From DAOQVR01 sp035341665 (GTDB lineage Bacteria; Chloroflexota; Anaerolineae; JAAYZQ01), in the NCBI GenBank assembly GCA_035341665.1, contig DAOQVR010000015.1:1-64000 (forward strand): a DNA stretch of 64,000 nt. The letters are read 5' to 3'. The first letter of the stretch is position 1; each line of letters begins with the position of its first letter. Made by a program: the position numbers and the translations under genes. Below are positions 51,192-59,345 of the stretch, in pieces. The notes beneath the pieces are model-generated. The model worked only from the letters and a program-made list of their open reading frames with translations, did no database searches and was not told the origin of the DNA.

Positions 51192-51923
51192 TCAGCGCAT
51201 CATGGTCAACAGCCGCTTGCCTGGGATCTGTCGAAAGGTGGCTCCCTCGCCCACCGCGCGCAGCACGGCCGCGACATCGACTACCCTGGTGCCGGAAACG
51301 GCAGTCACGCGGCGCTCCAGGAGCACGCGTGACAGCGGGGCACTGGCCCCAAGCAGAACCACGAATGCGTCGGGCCTGCAGAGACCGACCAGGTCGTCAA
51401 ACGTGTGGTTGAGTAGTGATGTGCCCGTCAGAGCGACCACGTCCGCCTGGGGCAAGACCTCCTGCGCCCGGTCGGCTGGCAGGTCGCCCGGGCGTGGGTT
51501 CAGCTCCAGTACCCAGCAGGTGCCTGCCTCCCGGCGGACCCGCTCCGTGAACGGAAAGTGCCCCACGATGGCGACCCGCCGCCCGCTCCCGCGTGCCACG
51601 ACCAGGTCCTCCGCGTTCAGCTCTACGCAGCCCGATTCATCTACTTCCAGCAGTGCATTCAGCGCCGCCATCCCGATGCTCGCTTCCAGTATACGTGGGG
51701 AGTTCAGCCACTCGGCCAGCTCCCGCGCGCTGTACCGGCAGAGCCTCCCGGCCTCGCGCACCAGCGGGCCCGCATCGTGGCTCTCGGCATGCAGGGTCGA
51801 AGCAAGGCCACAACGCGCCGGGTCGCCCTCCAATACCACTGCTGTCCAGCAGGCGCCGACCAGGACCTGGCACACAGGAGCGTCGCCTTCAAGGTCGGCG
51901 AGGAGCTCATCAATGGTAGTCAC
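51192..51923 (-). CDS. DUF364 (Rossmann-like, putative heavy-metal chelatase) protein
   Basis: A 243-residue protein: DUF4213 N-terminal part and DUF364 Rossmann domain (RVAIVGHFPFTERVR, ADVVALTGTSLLNHTFDDLV, VVLLGASAPLS). The family is linked to metal chelation or cofactor handling by context. Start GTG 51923 has GGAGG 6 bases upstream and overlaps the padR3 stop by 14 bases. Confidence 0.86.
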   Translation of the reverse strand: MTTIDELLADLEGDAPVCQVLVGACWTAVVLEGDPARCGLASTLHAESHDAGPLVREAGRLCRYSARELAEWLNSPRILEASIGMAALNALLEVDESGCVELNAEDLVVARGSGRRVAIVGHFPFTERVRREAGTCWVLELNPRPGDLPADRAQEVLPQADVVALTGTSLLNHTFDDLVGLCRPDAFVVLLGASAPLSRVLLERRVTAVSGTRVVDVAAVLRAVGEGATFRQIPGKRLLTMMR

Positions 51924-52305
51924 CTGCACCCTCCTTCATGTGCCGTTTGTGGCTGTCCAGCAGGCGATCGATGATTTCGGCTGTCTCCCGCAAGTCAGCC
52001 ATCCACCACCCCAACACCTCGTTGCCCTGCGCCGTCAGGCGGTAGACCCGCCTCGGCGGTCCCTGCGTGCGCTCCTCGTCCCAGTCTGATTCCACCCAGC
52101 CTTGCCCTTCCATGTCACGCAGCAGCCGATATACTGCGCTCGGGTCCATCTCTCCCAGGCCAAAGCCGTCCAGCTCGCTGAGAAAGGTGTAGCCGTGTGA
52201 CGGTCCACGGTGCAGCAGAAGCAGCAACGTCGGTTCCAGGAACCGAACTGCGCGGCGCGAGTATCCACTCTGTCGCCACCGGCGCCCGTGCCCCCTTCCT
52301 TGCAT
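51910..52305 (-). CDS. PadR-family transcriptional regulator (copy 3)
   Basis: A 131-residue PadR protein: RFLEPTLLLLLHRGPSHGY, DPSAVYRLLRDMEGQGW, C-terminal helix. ATG 52305 after GAGGAGAGCGAG. Divergent from padR copy 2; heads the DUF364/CGGC/DUF5320 operon. Confidence 0.9.
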   Translation of the reverse strand: MQGRGHGRRWRQSGYSRRAVRFLEPTLLLLLHRGPSHGYTFLSELDGFGLGEMDPSAVYRLLRDMEGQGWVESDWDEERTQGPPRRVYRLTAQGNEVLGWWMADLRETAEIIDRLLDSHKRHMKEGAGDYH

Positions 52306-52350
52306 CTCGCTCTCCTCGGAAATCTGTGTGCCTGCCCTCTCACTCGACCC

Positions 52351-52379
52351 AGTATACCATGCTAGGTGTGATCTGTCAA
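52351..52379 (-). promoter_or_regulatory. Sigma-70 promoter of padR copy 3 operon
   Basis: Minus strand TTGACA (52379-52374), 17-base spacer, TATACT (52356-52351). About 28 bases from the divergent padR2 promoter. Confidence 0.88.
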
Positions 52380-52407
52380 TAGCCATTAGACACATTGTCC
52401 AGAATAC

Positions 52408-52454
52408 TTGACACGCTCGCGGCTCGGTGCTATACTATGTGCAGTCGGCATATA
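52408..52454 (+). promoter_or_regulatory. Promoter and candidate PadR operator (operon 2)
   Basis: TTGACA (52408-52413), 17-base spacer, TATACT (52431-52436), then TATGTGC-N5-GCATATA (52436-52454), an imperfect inverted repeat over the start site, matching the one at 44595-44613. Confidence 0.75.
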
Positions 52455-52481
52455 GGTGGCGGAAGAAGCGAGGTGTAGACT

Positions 52482-52874
52482 GTGCCTCATCGACAGGGGC
52501 GCCGGCCAAAAGAGAATATCGAAGGAGTCTGCCCTCGTCGCATCCAGGATTTCCTGGAGCCTTGCTTGCTGCTGTTGGTGCACTGTGAGGAGATACATGG
52601 CTACGAGTTGCCCGATTCCCTGGAGTCGTTTGGCTTTGCCGCGAACCCCGTGGATCTCAGTACGGTCTACCGCCTCCTGCGGAACAGTGAAGATGAAGAG
52701 CTGGTTGCCTCTCGCTGGCACCACGGCACCGCCGGGCCTGCCCGCCGGCTCTATCGCCTGACGCCAGAGGGGGACCGTTACCGTGCCTGCTGGGTGGCCG
52801 ACCTGCGCGAGACCGACCGAGGGCTGCACAGCTTCCTGGATCGATACGGCAGCCACATGCGGGGGCATCGGTGA
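52482..52874 (+). CDS. PadR-family transcriptional regulator (copy 2)
   Basis: A 130-residue PadR protein very similar to copy 1 (CPRRIQDFLEPCLLLLVHC, HGYELPDSL, DLSTVYRLLR, GPARRLYRLTPEGDRY). Start GTG 52482. It heads the larger NifX/MinD operon, which it probably represses along with itself. Confidence 0.9.
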   Translation: MPHRQGRRPKENIEGVCPRRIQDFLEPCLLLLVHCEEIHGYELPDSLESFGFAANPVDLSTVYRLLRNSEDEELVASRWHHGTAGPARRLYRLTPEGDRYRACWVADLRETDRGLHSFLDRYGSHMRGHR

Positions 52875-52987
52875 TCGTGGCCAGGCCACAGACGGCGGGG
52901 GTCTCTCTGCTCGCAGCTTTGGTCTGCCATGGATGAAAAGGGATTGGTACGTCAGAATCAGTCAATCTTGAAAGGAACAAGTGACAG

Positions 52988-53584
52988 ATGAGAATCGTAG
53001 TTTCAGCACAAGGCGACACGCTCGATGCACCGGCCAGCCCCGTCTTCGGCCGGTGCCCAACCTACCTCTTTGTCGATAGCGACACGATGCAGTTCGAGGC
53101 CGTGGCCAACCCGGCCATGAGCCAGGGCGGTGGTGCCGGCATCCAGGCCGCCCAATTCGTGGTGGAGCGCGGTGCCCAAGCCGTGCTTACGGGCAATCTT
53201 GGCCCCAACGCCTTCGATGTGCTGGAAGCAGCCGGCGTCCCGGGCTACCTGGTTCCCGAGGGAACCGTGCGCCAGGCCGTTGAAGCCTTCAAGGCCGGCA
53301 GGGTCCGGTCCATGTCGTCTGCCAACGTCGGCGCTCATGCCGGAATGGGTGGTGGAGCGGGCCTTGGTGCCGGTCGCGGGATGGGGAGAGGAATGGGACG
53401 TGGCTCGGGCCGTGGGATGGGGCGCGGCATGGGCAATCCACCCCTGACTGCTGCGGCCCCTCAGCCGGTGGCAGTGGGCGCGCGAGAAGCAGAACTGGCC
53501 CAGCTTCGCGAAACGCTGGCTGGCCTGCGCCGGCAGTTGGCCGAGACGATGGAACGGATTGCGCAGCTGGAGGAGGAAGGCTAG
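52988..53584 (+). CDS. NifX/orange-protein-type protein with Gly/Arg/Met-rich insert (copy 2)
   Basis: A 198-residue protein: NifX core (RIVVSAQGDTLDAPASPVFGRCPTY, GAQAVLTGNLGPNAFDVL, PEGTVRQAVEAFKAG; ~1-110), a GMGRGMGRGSGRGMGRGM tract (~130-150), and a C-terminal coiled coil (~165-198). Expected to bind a metal-sulfur cofactor. First structural gene of operon 2. Confidence 0.9.
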   Translation: MRIVVSAQGDTLDAPASPVFGRCPTYLFVDSDTMQFEAVANPAMSQGGGAGIQAAQFVVERGAQAVLTGNLGPNAFDVLEAAGVPGYLVPEGTVRQAVEAFKAGRVRSMSSANVGAHAGMGGGAGLGAGRGMGRGMGRGSGRGMGRGMGNPPLTAAAPQPVAVGAREAELAQLRETLAGLRRQLAETMERIAQLEEEG

Positions 53585-53639
53585 CCTGGGTGCTGGCCTG
53601 ATCTGCGCAGACTATAGAGAGAGTGAAGGAGGAACCAAG

Positions 53640-53855
53640 ATGGGTAGAGGTAGAGGTAGCGGACAGGGAGGCGGCAGCGGGCGCGGAGGTGGACGGGGGC
53701 AGGGCCGGGGCCTTGGGCGGATGGGTGGCAAGGCCGCCGGCCCGGGTGGCAGCTGCGTCTGCCCCAACTGCGGGCACAAGGCTCCACACCAGGTCGGGCA
53801 GCCTTGCTTCGATATCAAGTGCCCCAAGTGTGGCACAGCCATGACTCGCGAGTAG
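53640..53855 (+). CDS. Small Gly/Arg-rich zinc-ribbon protein
   Basis: A 71-residue protein: ~35 residues of GRG/GGG repeats followed by CVCPNCGHKAPHQVGQPC and CPKCG Cys pairs, a rubredoxin/zinc-ribbon site. ATG 53640 after AAGGAGGAACCA. Function unknown. Confidence 0.8.
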   Translation: MGRGRGSGQGGGSGRGGGRGQGRGLGRMGGKAAGPGGSCVCPNCGHKAPHQVGQPCFDIKCPKCGTAMTRE

Positions 53856-53889
53856 CAGCGGGCTGGAGAAAAACCAGAAGGCAACCTCC

Positions 53890-54348
53890 GTGAAAGAGCA
53901 CGAAGAAAGCGACAAGTGGGCTCTCCTTGTGGCGGACCTGCAGCGCGAGATCGACCAGAAGGAGCAGGCGGACTACTCGGCTACGGTCCTCATGCAGGCG
54001 CGCAATCCCACGAACCTGGGTCGTATGGACGCCCCCGATGCTCACGCAGTCATCGCGGGACCTTGCGGCGATACGATGGAGATCGATCTCAGGCTCGATG
54101 GTGATGTGATCCAAGACGCCAGGTTCATGACGGATGGCTGTGGCACGTCGGTAGCCAGCGGAAACATGCTGACCACGATGGTCCGGGGTATGACACTGGA
54201 CAATGCTGACCGAGTCAGTCCGCGCGATCTGCTCCTGGCGCTCGATGGCTTGCCGGACGAGAGTACGCACTGTGCACACCTGGCTGTCAATACGCTGCGC
54301 AAGGCGATCGAGGTGGCCCGCCGCGCTGGCAGCCAAGGAGACGCATGA
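53890..54348 (+). CDS. NifU/IscU-like scaffold protein (second copy)
   Basis: A 152-residue protein. After ~30 extra residues it has ARNPTNLGRMDAPDA, GPCGDTMEIDL, DGCGTSVASGNM and THCAHLAV, the three Cys positions of IscU-type scaffolds. Start GTG 53890. It ends exactly where the CDF-NifX gene begins. Confidence 0.87.
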   Translation: MKEHEESDKWALLVADLQREIDQKEQADYSATVLMQARNPTNLGRMDAPDAHAVIAGPCGDTMEIDLRLDGDVIQDARFMTDGCGTSVASGNMLTTMVRGMTLDNADRVSPRDLLLALDGLPDESTHCAHLAVNTLRKAIEVARRAGSQGDA

Positions 54349-55572
54349 GTGACCTCTCCTGCACCTGAGCTGCAGACCTATCCCACTGCATCGCGCGTGG
54401 CTTGGGCCTCCATCGGGGTCAATGTGGCACTCAGCCTGTTGAACCTCGCTATAGCCGCTGCATCGGGCAGCTTAGCCGTCGCGGCCGAGATGATCCACAA
54501 CCTGGTAGACCTGGTGGCTTCTGTCGCGGTCCTGGCTGGGGTCAAGATCTCGGAGCGGGAGAGTCGGGCTTTTCCCTATGGGCTTTACAAGGTGGAGAAT
54601 CTGGTGGCCGTCGGAATCGCCATTCTCATCTTCTTCACCGGCTACGAAATCGCCCGGCAGGCGATCCGCGGCGGGGCTGGACAAGTCACGGTCAACATCT
54701 GGATGCTGGTGGGCGCGGCACTGTCAGCAGTGATCCCGCTGGCCTTCAGCCTTTACGAGATGCGCGTGGGCCGGCAGATCAACTCGCCCAGCCTGGTGGC
54801 TGACGCCCAGGAGTACCGCGCGCACGTCTTTTCTTCAGGTGTGGTGCTCCTGGCGTTGCTCGGCCACAAGGTAGGCCTGCCGCTGGACCGCTACGCGGCG
54901 TTGGCCATTGTCGCATTGATCGCCAAGACAGGATGGCAGTTGCTGGCAGACGGCATGCGGGTCCTGCTGGACGCTTCCCTGGATACGGACACCCTCAACC
55001 AGGTGCGCGCCATCATCCAGGCCGACCCGGCGGTCACCGCCGTGCGGTCGCTCGTCGGCCGCAACGCCGGCCGCTACCGCTTCCTGGAGGCAGACGTGGC
55101 TCTGCGGGTCGATGGATTGGAGAAGGCCCACAGTGTCAGCCGTCGTATCGAGGAGGCCATCCGTTCCCACGTGCCGCACGTCGAGCGAGTGCGGGTCCAC
55201 TTTGAGCCGAGAAACCGCAACCAGGTGAGGTACGCCGTGCCCCTGGCCGATTCGACCGGCGTGGTGAGCCAGCACTTGGGTGAAGCGCCGTACTTTGCCT
55301 TGGTAACGGTGCGCGCCGCCGATGGTCAGGTGGAGCGCCAGGAAGTGCTGCCCAATCCCCAGACAGGCGTCGGAAAGGCCAAGGGCATCCGGGTGGCCGA
55401 ATGGCTGGTTAGCCTCAAGATCGACGCAGTTCTCCTGAGCGAGGATCTGCGGGGCAAAGGGCCGGCCTATGTCTTCGCCGATTCCGGCGTCGAGACGCAT
55501 CTGACCGAGGCGGTCACGCTGCCTGAGGTTCTCGCGGGGCAGATGCAAAAAGCAGATGGACAAGGAGAATAA
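54349..55572 (+). CDS. Cation diffusion facilitator fused to a NifX-type domain
   Basis: A 407-residue fusion. Residues ~15-215 are a CDF transporter with about six spans and the metal site (SLAVAAEMIHNLVDLVAS, DAQEYRAHVFSSG); ~215-290 are the cytoplasmic CDF domain (VRSLVGRNAGRYRFLEADV); ~295-395 are a NifX-type domain (YAVPLADSTGVVSQHLGEAPYF, KIDAVLLSEDLRGKGP). Start GTG 54349, directly after the upstream TGA. CDF proteins export Zn2+, Fe2+ or similar. The attached cofactor domain suggests metal-cofactor-linked transport. Confidence 0.9.
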   Translation: MTSPAPELQTYPTASRVAWASIGVNVALSLLNLAIAAASGSLAVAAEMIHNLVDLVASVAVLAGVKISERESRAFPYGLYKVENLVAVGIAILIFFTGYEIARQAIRGGAGQVTVNIWMLVGAALSAVIPLAFSLYEMRVGRQINSPSLVADAQEYRAHVFSSGVVLLALLGHKVGLPLDRYAALAIVALIAKTGWQLLADGMRVLLDASLDTDTLNQVRAIIQADPAVTAVRSLVGRNAGRYRFLEADVALRVDGLEKAHSVSRRIEEAIRSHVPHVERVRVHFEPRNRNQVRYAVPLADSTGVVSQHLGEAPYFALVTVRAADGQVERQEVLPNPQTGVGKAKGIRVAEWLVSLKIDAVLLSEDLRGKGPAYVFADSGVETHLTEAVTLPEVLAGQMQKADGQGE

Positions 55573-55575
55573 TCC

Positions 55576-56448
55576 ATGATCATCGCCGTAGCGAGCGGCA
55601 AGGGCGGCACGGGCAAGACGACCGTAGCCACCAGCCTGGCACTTTCCATTGCTGAGGAGGGCTATCTCCCTCTAGGACCGCAGCTTTTCCTGGACTGCGA
55701 TGTCGAAGAACCCAATGCGGCCCTCTTCCTCAAGCCGGCTCTCGGCCAGAGCGAGAAGGTGGGGATCCAAATCCCCGAGGTGGATCACGCCAAATGCACC
55801 TACTGCGGGCGCTGCGCCGAGGTGTGCGTCTGGCACGCCATCGCTGTGGTCGGCCGCCGGGTGCTCATCTTTCCCGAGCTGTGTCACGGCTGTGGAAGCT
55901 GCACCCTGAGCTGCCCGGAAGGGGCCATTAATGAGGTCCTGCATGTCATGGGAAGACTGGAGTCGGGACAGGCTGGACCCATCACCTTTGGCCATGGCAT
56001 CCTGAATGTGGGGGAGGCGATGTCAGTGCCGGTCATCCGCCAGCTCAAGGCGAAGCACATCGAAGGCACTGGCCATGGCGTGACCATCCTAGATGCGTCA
56101 CCTGGCACCTCCTGCCCGGTCGTAGAGACCATGCGCGGTGCTGATTTCGTCCTTCTGGTCACCGAGCCGACGCCCTTTGGGCTTCATGACCTGCGGCTGA
56201 CGGTGCAGGTGGCCCGCGACGAGCTGCGCCTGCCGGTGGGTGTTGTCGTCAATCGAGATGGCGTTGGCGACGCCGGGGTAGAGGACTACTGCGCGATGGA
56301 GCGCATCCCAATCCTGATGCGGATCCCGCTGGATCGCCGCATCGCCGCGGCCATCTCGGGAGGCGAGGCGCTGGTGAATGCGCTCCCAGAATACCGGCCC
56401 CGCTTTCGTGAGCTCTATCAGCGGATCCTGGAGGAGGAGGGCCGATGA
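55576..56448 (+). CDS. MinD/ParA-type ATPase with inserted ferredoxin domain (copy 1)
   Basis: A 290-residue ATPase: Walker A SGKGGTGKTT (residues 8-17), two [4Fe-4S] motifs inserted at ~70-115 (CTYCGRCAEVCVW, CHGCGSCTLSCP), then DASPGTSCPV and TEPTPFGLHDL. Paralogous pairs of such proteins occur in orp operons of Desulfovibrio. Overlaps copy 2 by 4 bases. Confidence 0.93.
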   Translation: MIIAVASGKGGTGKTTVATSLALSIAEEGYLPLGPQLFLDCDVEEPNAALFLKPALGQSEKVGIQIPEVDHAKCTYCGRCAEVCVWHAIAVVGRRVLIFPELCHGCGSCTLSCPEGAINEVLHVMGRLESGQAGPITFGHGILNVGEAMSVPVIRQLKAKHIEGTGHGVTILDASPGTSCPVVETMRGADFVLLVTEPTPFGLHDLRLTVQVARDELRLPVGVVVNRDGVGDAGVEDYCAMERIPILMRIPLDRRIAAAISGGEALVNALPEYRPRFRELYQRILEEEGR

Positions 56449-57335
56449 AACAGCTCGTGATCCTGAGCGGCAAAGGTGGTACAGGCAAGACCTCGGTCGC
56501 GGCGGCATTGGCCCACCTCGCTTCGCAGGAGATGCCTATCGTCCTGGCCGATGCCGACGTGGATGCTGCCAACCTGGAGCTGGTGCTGAACCCAATCAAG
56601 CGCGAAGAGCACGTCTTCATGGGTGGGCAGGTGGCGGTCATCGACCCGGACAAGTGCACACTCTGCGGTCGCTGTTTTGAGGTGTGCCGCTTCGAGGCCG
56701 TCGTCCCGGGTGAGCAGGCCTACCGGGTCGATCCGCTGGCTTGTGAGGGCTGTGCCTCGTGCGCATACCAGTGCCCGGAGGAGGCCATCCATGTCGAGGA
56801 GCAGCAGGCCGGGCTCTGGTTCCGGTCAGATACCCGCTTCGGCCCGCTTTTCCACGCTCACCTCTTTGCTGCCCAGGAAAACTCGGGCAAGCTGGTGACG
56901 TTGGTCAAGCAGCAAGGGCGCCTCCTGGCGCTCGACCAGGGCCGGGAGCTGCTCATCGTGGATGGGCCGCCTGGCATCGGCTGCCCTGTCATCTCGGCCA
57001 ATGCCGGGGCCGACTTGGCCCTTCTGGTGACCGAGCCCACGGTGTCGGGTGTGCACGACCTGGAGCGCATCCTGGGAACCGTCAGGCACTTCCGGGTCCC
57101 GGCGTTGGTCCTCATCAACAAGGCCGACGTCAACCCGGAGCAGGCCACCGGCATCGAAGCTTATTGCCGGAGGGAGGGGATTGCCCTCGTCGGCAGGCTG
57201 CCCTACGATACGGTTGTCACGGAGGCCATGGTGCAGGGTCAGCCTGTGACCCTCCACCGGCCTGAGGGGGCCATGGCCCAGGCGCTGCGCGAAGCATGGT
57301 CGCGGCTTCGGCAGCACCTGCAAGGTGCGCCGTAG
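56445..57335 (+). CDS. MinD/ParA-type ATPase with inserted ferredoxin domain (copy 2)
   Basis: A 296-residue paralogue of the preceding protein: Walker A SGKGGTGKTS, ferredoxin insert (CTLCGRCFEVCRF, CEGCASCAYQCP), DGPPGIGCPVIS and TEPTVSGVHDLERIL. Probably forms a heteromeric complex with copy 1 that uses ATP and electrons on a NifX-bound cofactor (inference). Confidence 0.93.
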   Translation: MKQLVILSGKGGTGKTSVAAALAHLASQEMPIVLADADVDAANLELVLNPIKREEHVFMGGQVAVIDPDKCTLCGRCFEVCRFEAVVPGEQAYRVDPLACEGCASCAYQCPEEAIHVEEQQAGLWFRSDTRFGPLFHAHLFAAQENSGKLVTLVKQQGRLLALDQGRELLIVDGPPGIGCPVISANAGADLALLVTEPTVSGVHDLERILGTVRHFRVPALVLINKADVNPEQATGIEAYCRREGIALVGRLPYDTVVTEAMVQGQPVTLHRPEGAMAQALREAWSRLRQHLQGAP

Positions 57336-57351
57336 GAAAGGTAGACAATCC

Positions 57352-57642
57352 ATGGAGCTTGAGCAGGCCATTCTTGCCCGGCTGCAGCAGGTCATCGATC
57401 CCGAGACCGGGGCGGACATAGTCCGCATGCGCCTCATAGAAGACCTCTGCGTGGACCGTGAAAGTGGAAAGGTTACCTACAGATTCCGCCCCTCGTCGCC
57501 CTTGTGCCCGCTGGCTGTACACCTTGCACTGGAGATCCGCCGGGCAGTGGCTGCCCTGCCCGGGGTGACAGCCCAGGAGATCGAGGTCGTAGGCTATGTC
57601 GGCGCCGAGGGGCTGAGTGCCCTGCTAAGAGAATCGGCCTGA
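57352..57642 (+). CDS. DUF59 (MIP18-like) iron-sulfur assembly domain protein
   Basis: A 96-residue DUF59-type protein: LQQVIDPETGADIVRMRLIEDL, FRPSSPLCPLAVHLALEIRRAV. This domain, also at the N-terminus of the Mrp protein here, acts in Fe-S cluster assembly. Spacing of 16 bases from the ATPase gene indicates one operon. Confidence 0.87.
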   Translation: MELEQAILARLQQVIDPETGADIVRMRLIEDLCVDRESGKVTYRFRPSSPLCPLAVHLALEIRRAVAALPGVTAQEIEVVGYVGAEGLSALLRESA

Positions 57643-57656
57643 CAGGAGGTGATGAT

Positions 57657-57872
57657 ATGTGCCAGGCTGTGATCTACCTGGCCCAGGGTGACGGCGAGAG
57701 TGAGCTCATGCGGGATGTGATCCTGCTGGAGCCACTCGAAGGATGTGTGCGCTTAACAGCCTTCTTTGAGGAGCCGGTCGTGGTGCAAGCCAGGGTTGGC
57801 CGGATTGATTTCCTGAAGCACCGGGTTACCCTGGTGCCCATAGAGGAGGAGCATGATGGCGACGATGACTGA
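57657..57872 (+). CDS. CooT-like small protein
   Basis: A 71-residue protein starting MCQAVIYLAQGD, with the Met-Cys N-terminus of CooT family proteins, some of which bind Ni2+ through Cys2. AGGAGGTGAT precedes the ATG. Overlaps the following gene. Confidence 0.82.
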   Translation: MCQAVIYLAQGDGESELMRDVILLEPLEGCVRLTAFFEEPVVVQARVGRIDFLKHRVTLVPIEEEHDGDDD

Positions 57873-58074
57873 CGTGGAAAAGCTCCGGGCACTGTTGCCT
57901 CACTGGATGGAGCACAATGCTGAGCATGCGGCCGAATTCCGGGAGTGGGCGGATAAGGCCCGTGGGGCTGGCCACACAGATGTTGCCGAAGAGATCGACA
58001 CGGCTGCCAAAGAGCTGGGGTGGGTCAATGAGGCGCTGAGCGCCGCCCTACGGCGACTGGACGAGCATCCCTGA
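57856..58074 (+). CDS. Small helical protein of unknown function
   Basis: A 72-residue protein (MATMTDVEKLRALLPHWMEH...) with conserved-looking HWMEHNAEHAAEFREWADKA and a C-terminal helix. Small HWxEHN proteins often follow CooT-like genes; possible DUF8180 member, not certain. ATG 57853 or 57856. Confidence 0.75.
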   Translation: MATMTDVEKLRALLPHWMEHNAEHAAEFREWADKARGAGHTDVAEEIDTAAKELGWVNEALSAALRRLDEHP

Positions 58075-58110
58075 GTTCGGGCGTGCACAAACCAGGGAGG
58101 GAAAAGGAAC

Positions 58111-58752
58111 ATGGCTGAGCAGTCCGAACAATGGAAGGATGGGGAGCGCGCCGGGCAATACGCCCGGCAAAGAAGTCTGATCTCGAAATGGGTCTACGCC
58201 CGACTTGCCAAGCAGGTGTTGGCCTGCCTTGAGCCCTCGCTCGAAGCGCCAACAATCGTGGACCTGGGCTGCGGGCCGGGCTTCCTTGGCATCGATCTGG
58301 GCAGGCTGCGGCCCCAGGCGCGTATCGTTGGCGTGGACCCGTCTGGTGAGATGCTGGCGATTGCCAGAGTGAACGCGGCTGCGGCCGGCATTCTGAGCTA
58401 TGAAGCCACACAGGGCAGGGCCGAGGAGTTGCCGCTGGCGTCTGGCTCTGCCAGCCTGGTGATCAGCCAGTCGTCGTTTCACGAGTGGGAGGACCCGCGC
58501 AGGGGCCTGGAGGAGATTTGCCGAGTTCTGGTGCCGGGTGGCAGCCTGATTGTCACCGACTACAACATCGCCTGGCTCTCCAACTGGAAGCGAAAGGTCC
58601 TGGGGCGGCTGCACCCGCTGCACATGTTCAGATTCGGATTCGAGGATGTGGCAGCCATGGCCAGATCTGTGGGCCTGGAGCAAATTGAGGGCAGGGGAAG
58701 GGGCATGCAATACTTCCTGTTTGCGTCCAAGCCCAAACGAAGTGTGGAGTGA
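58111..58752 (+). CDS. Class I SAM-dependent methyltransferase
   Basis: A 213-residue methyltransferase: IVDLGCGPGFLGIDLGRL motif I, VDPSGEMLAIA, LVISQSSFHEWEDP. UbiE-like. Substrate unknown. End of the plus-strand cluster before the ferredoxin. Confidence 0.87.
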   Translation: MAEQSEQWKDGERAGQYARQRSLISKWVYARLAKQVLACLEPSLEAPTIVDLGCGPGFLGIDLGRLRPQARIVGVDPSGEMLAIARVNAAAAGILSYEATQGRAEELPLASGSASLVISQSSFHEWEDPRRGLEEICRVLVPGGSLIVTDYNIAWLSNWKRKVLGRLHPLHMFRFGFEDVAAMARSVGLEQIEGRGRGMQYFLFASKPKRSVE

Positions 58753-58826
58753 TCTGCGGAGGAATGGCACGATTTGTCTCCCTGCTCCGGCAGGGTACGT
58801 TGGACGATGGGAGGGGGTGAGAGGCC

Positions 58827-59291
58827 GTGATCGTCATCGACATCGAGAGCTGCACAGGCTGCGGTGCCTGCATGGAGGCGTGCCCGACCGGTGCCATCTA
58901 CCTGGTGGAGGGCAAGGCGACGATAGACGAGGCGCTGTGTCGCGGCTGTGAGGCCTGCCTCCCGGCCTGCCCCAGCGGTGCCATCTACGCCTTGGCGCAA
59001 GCCAGGGATGCGACAGAGCCGGCTCGCCTGCCGGCTCGCCGGCCAGAGCCCTCGGTCATCCACGCCGACGCGCCCTCGGCTCTGACTGCCACGCGCTTCA
59101 AGCTCTTACCCGCCCTGGGCGCGGCTCTGGTTTGGATCGGGCGTGAGCTGCTGCCCTCGCTGCTCGACTTGCTAGATCGCCGGGCCTCCCAACCCCAGGC
59201 AGGGGGCGGAACTGGGAGCCGAAGTGCAGCCAGCACCGCAGCCCGCAGTGGCTGGCAGCGACGGCACCGGAAGCGAGGAGGGAACTCGTGA
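58827..59291 (+). CDS. 2[4Fe-4S] ferredoxin with C-terminal extension
   Basis: A 154-residue protein: CTGCGACMEACPTGAIY and CRGCEACLPACPSGAIY clusters (residues ~9-55), then a ~95-residue Pro/Arg/Ala-rich extension containing one hydrophobic stretch (LLPALGAALVWIG) that may anchor it. GTG start 58827. Confidence 0.87.
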   Translation: MIVIDIESCTGCGACMEACPTGAIYLVEGKATIDEALCRGCEACLPACPSGAIYALAQARDATEPARLPARRPEPSVIHADAPSALTATRFKLLPALGAALVWIGRELLPSLLDLLDRRASQPQAGGGTGSRSAASTAARSGWQRRHRKRGGNS

Positions 59292-59345
59292 AACCCCGGC
59301 CCTGGGGTAGCCAGTCATGCGAATTCAGAAGGAGGAGTGAGTTCG

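Noticed and set aside
44615..58074. Nitrogenase cofactor cluster
   Set aside because: NifX- and NifU-like proteins are present, but no nifHDK, nifB, nifE or nifN. These families are widespread in non-fixing anaerobes.
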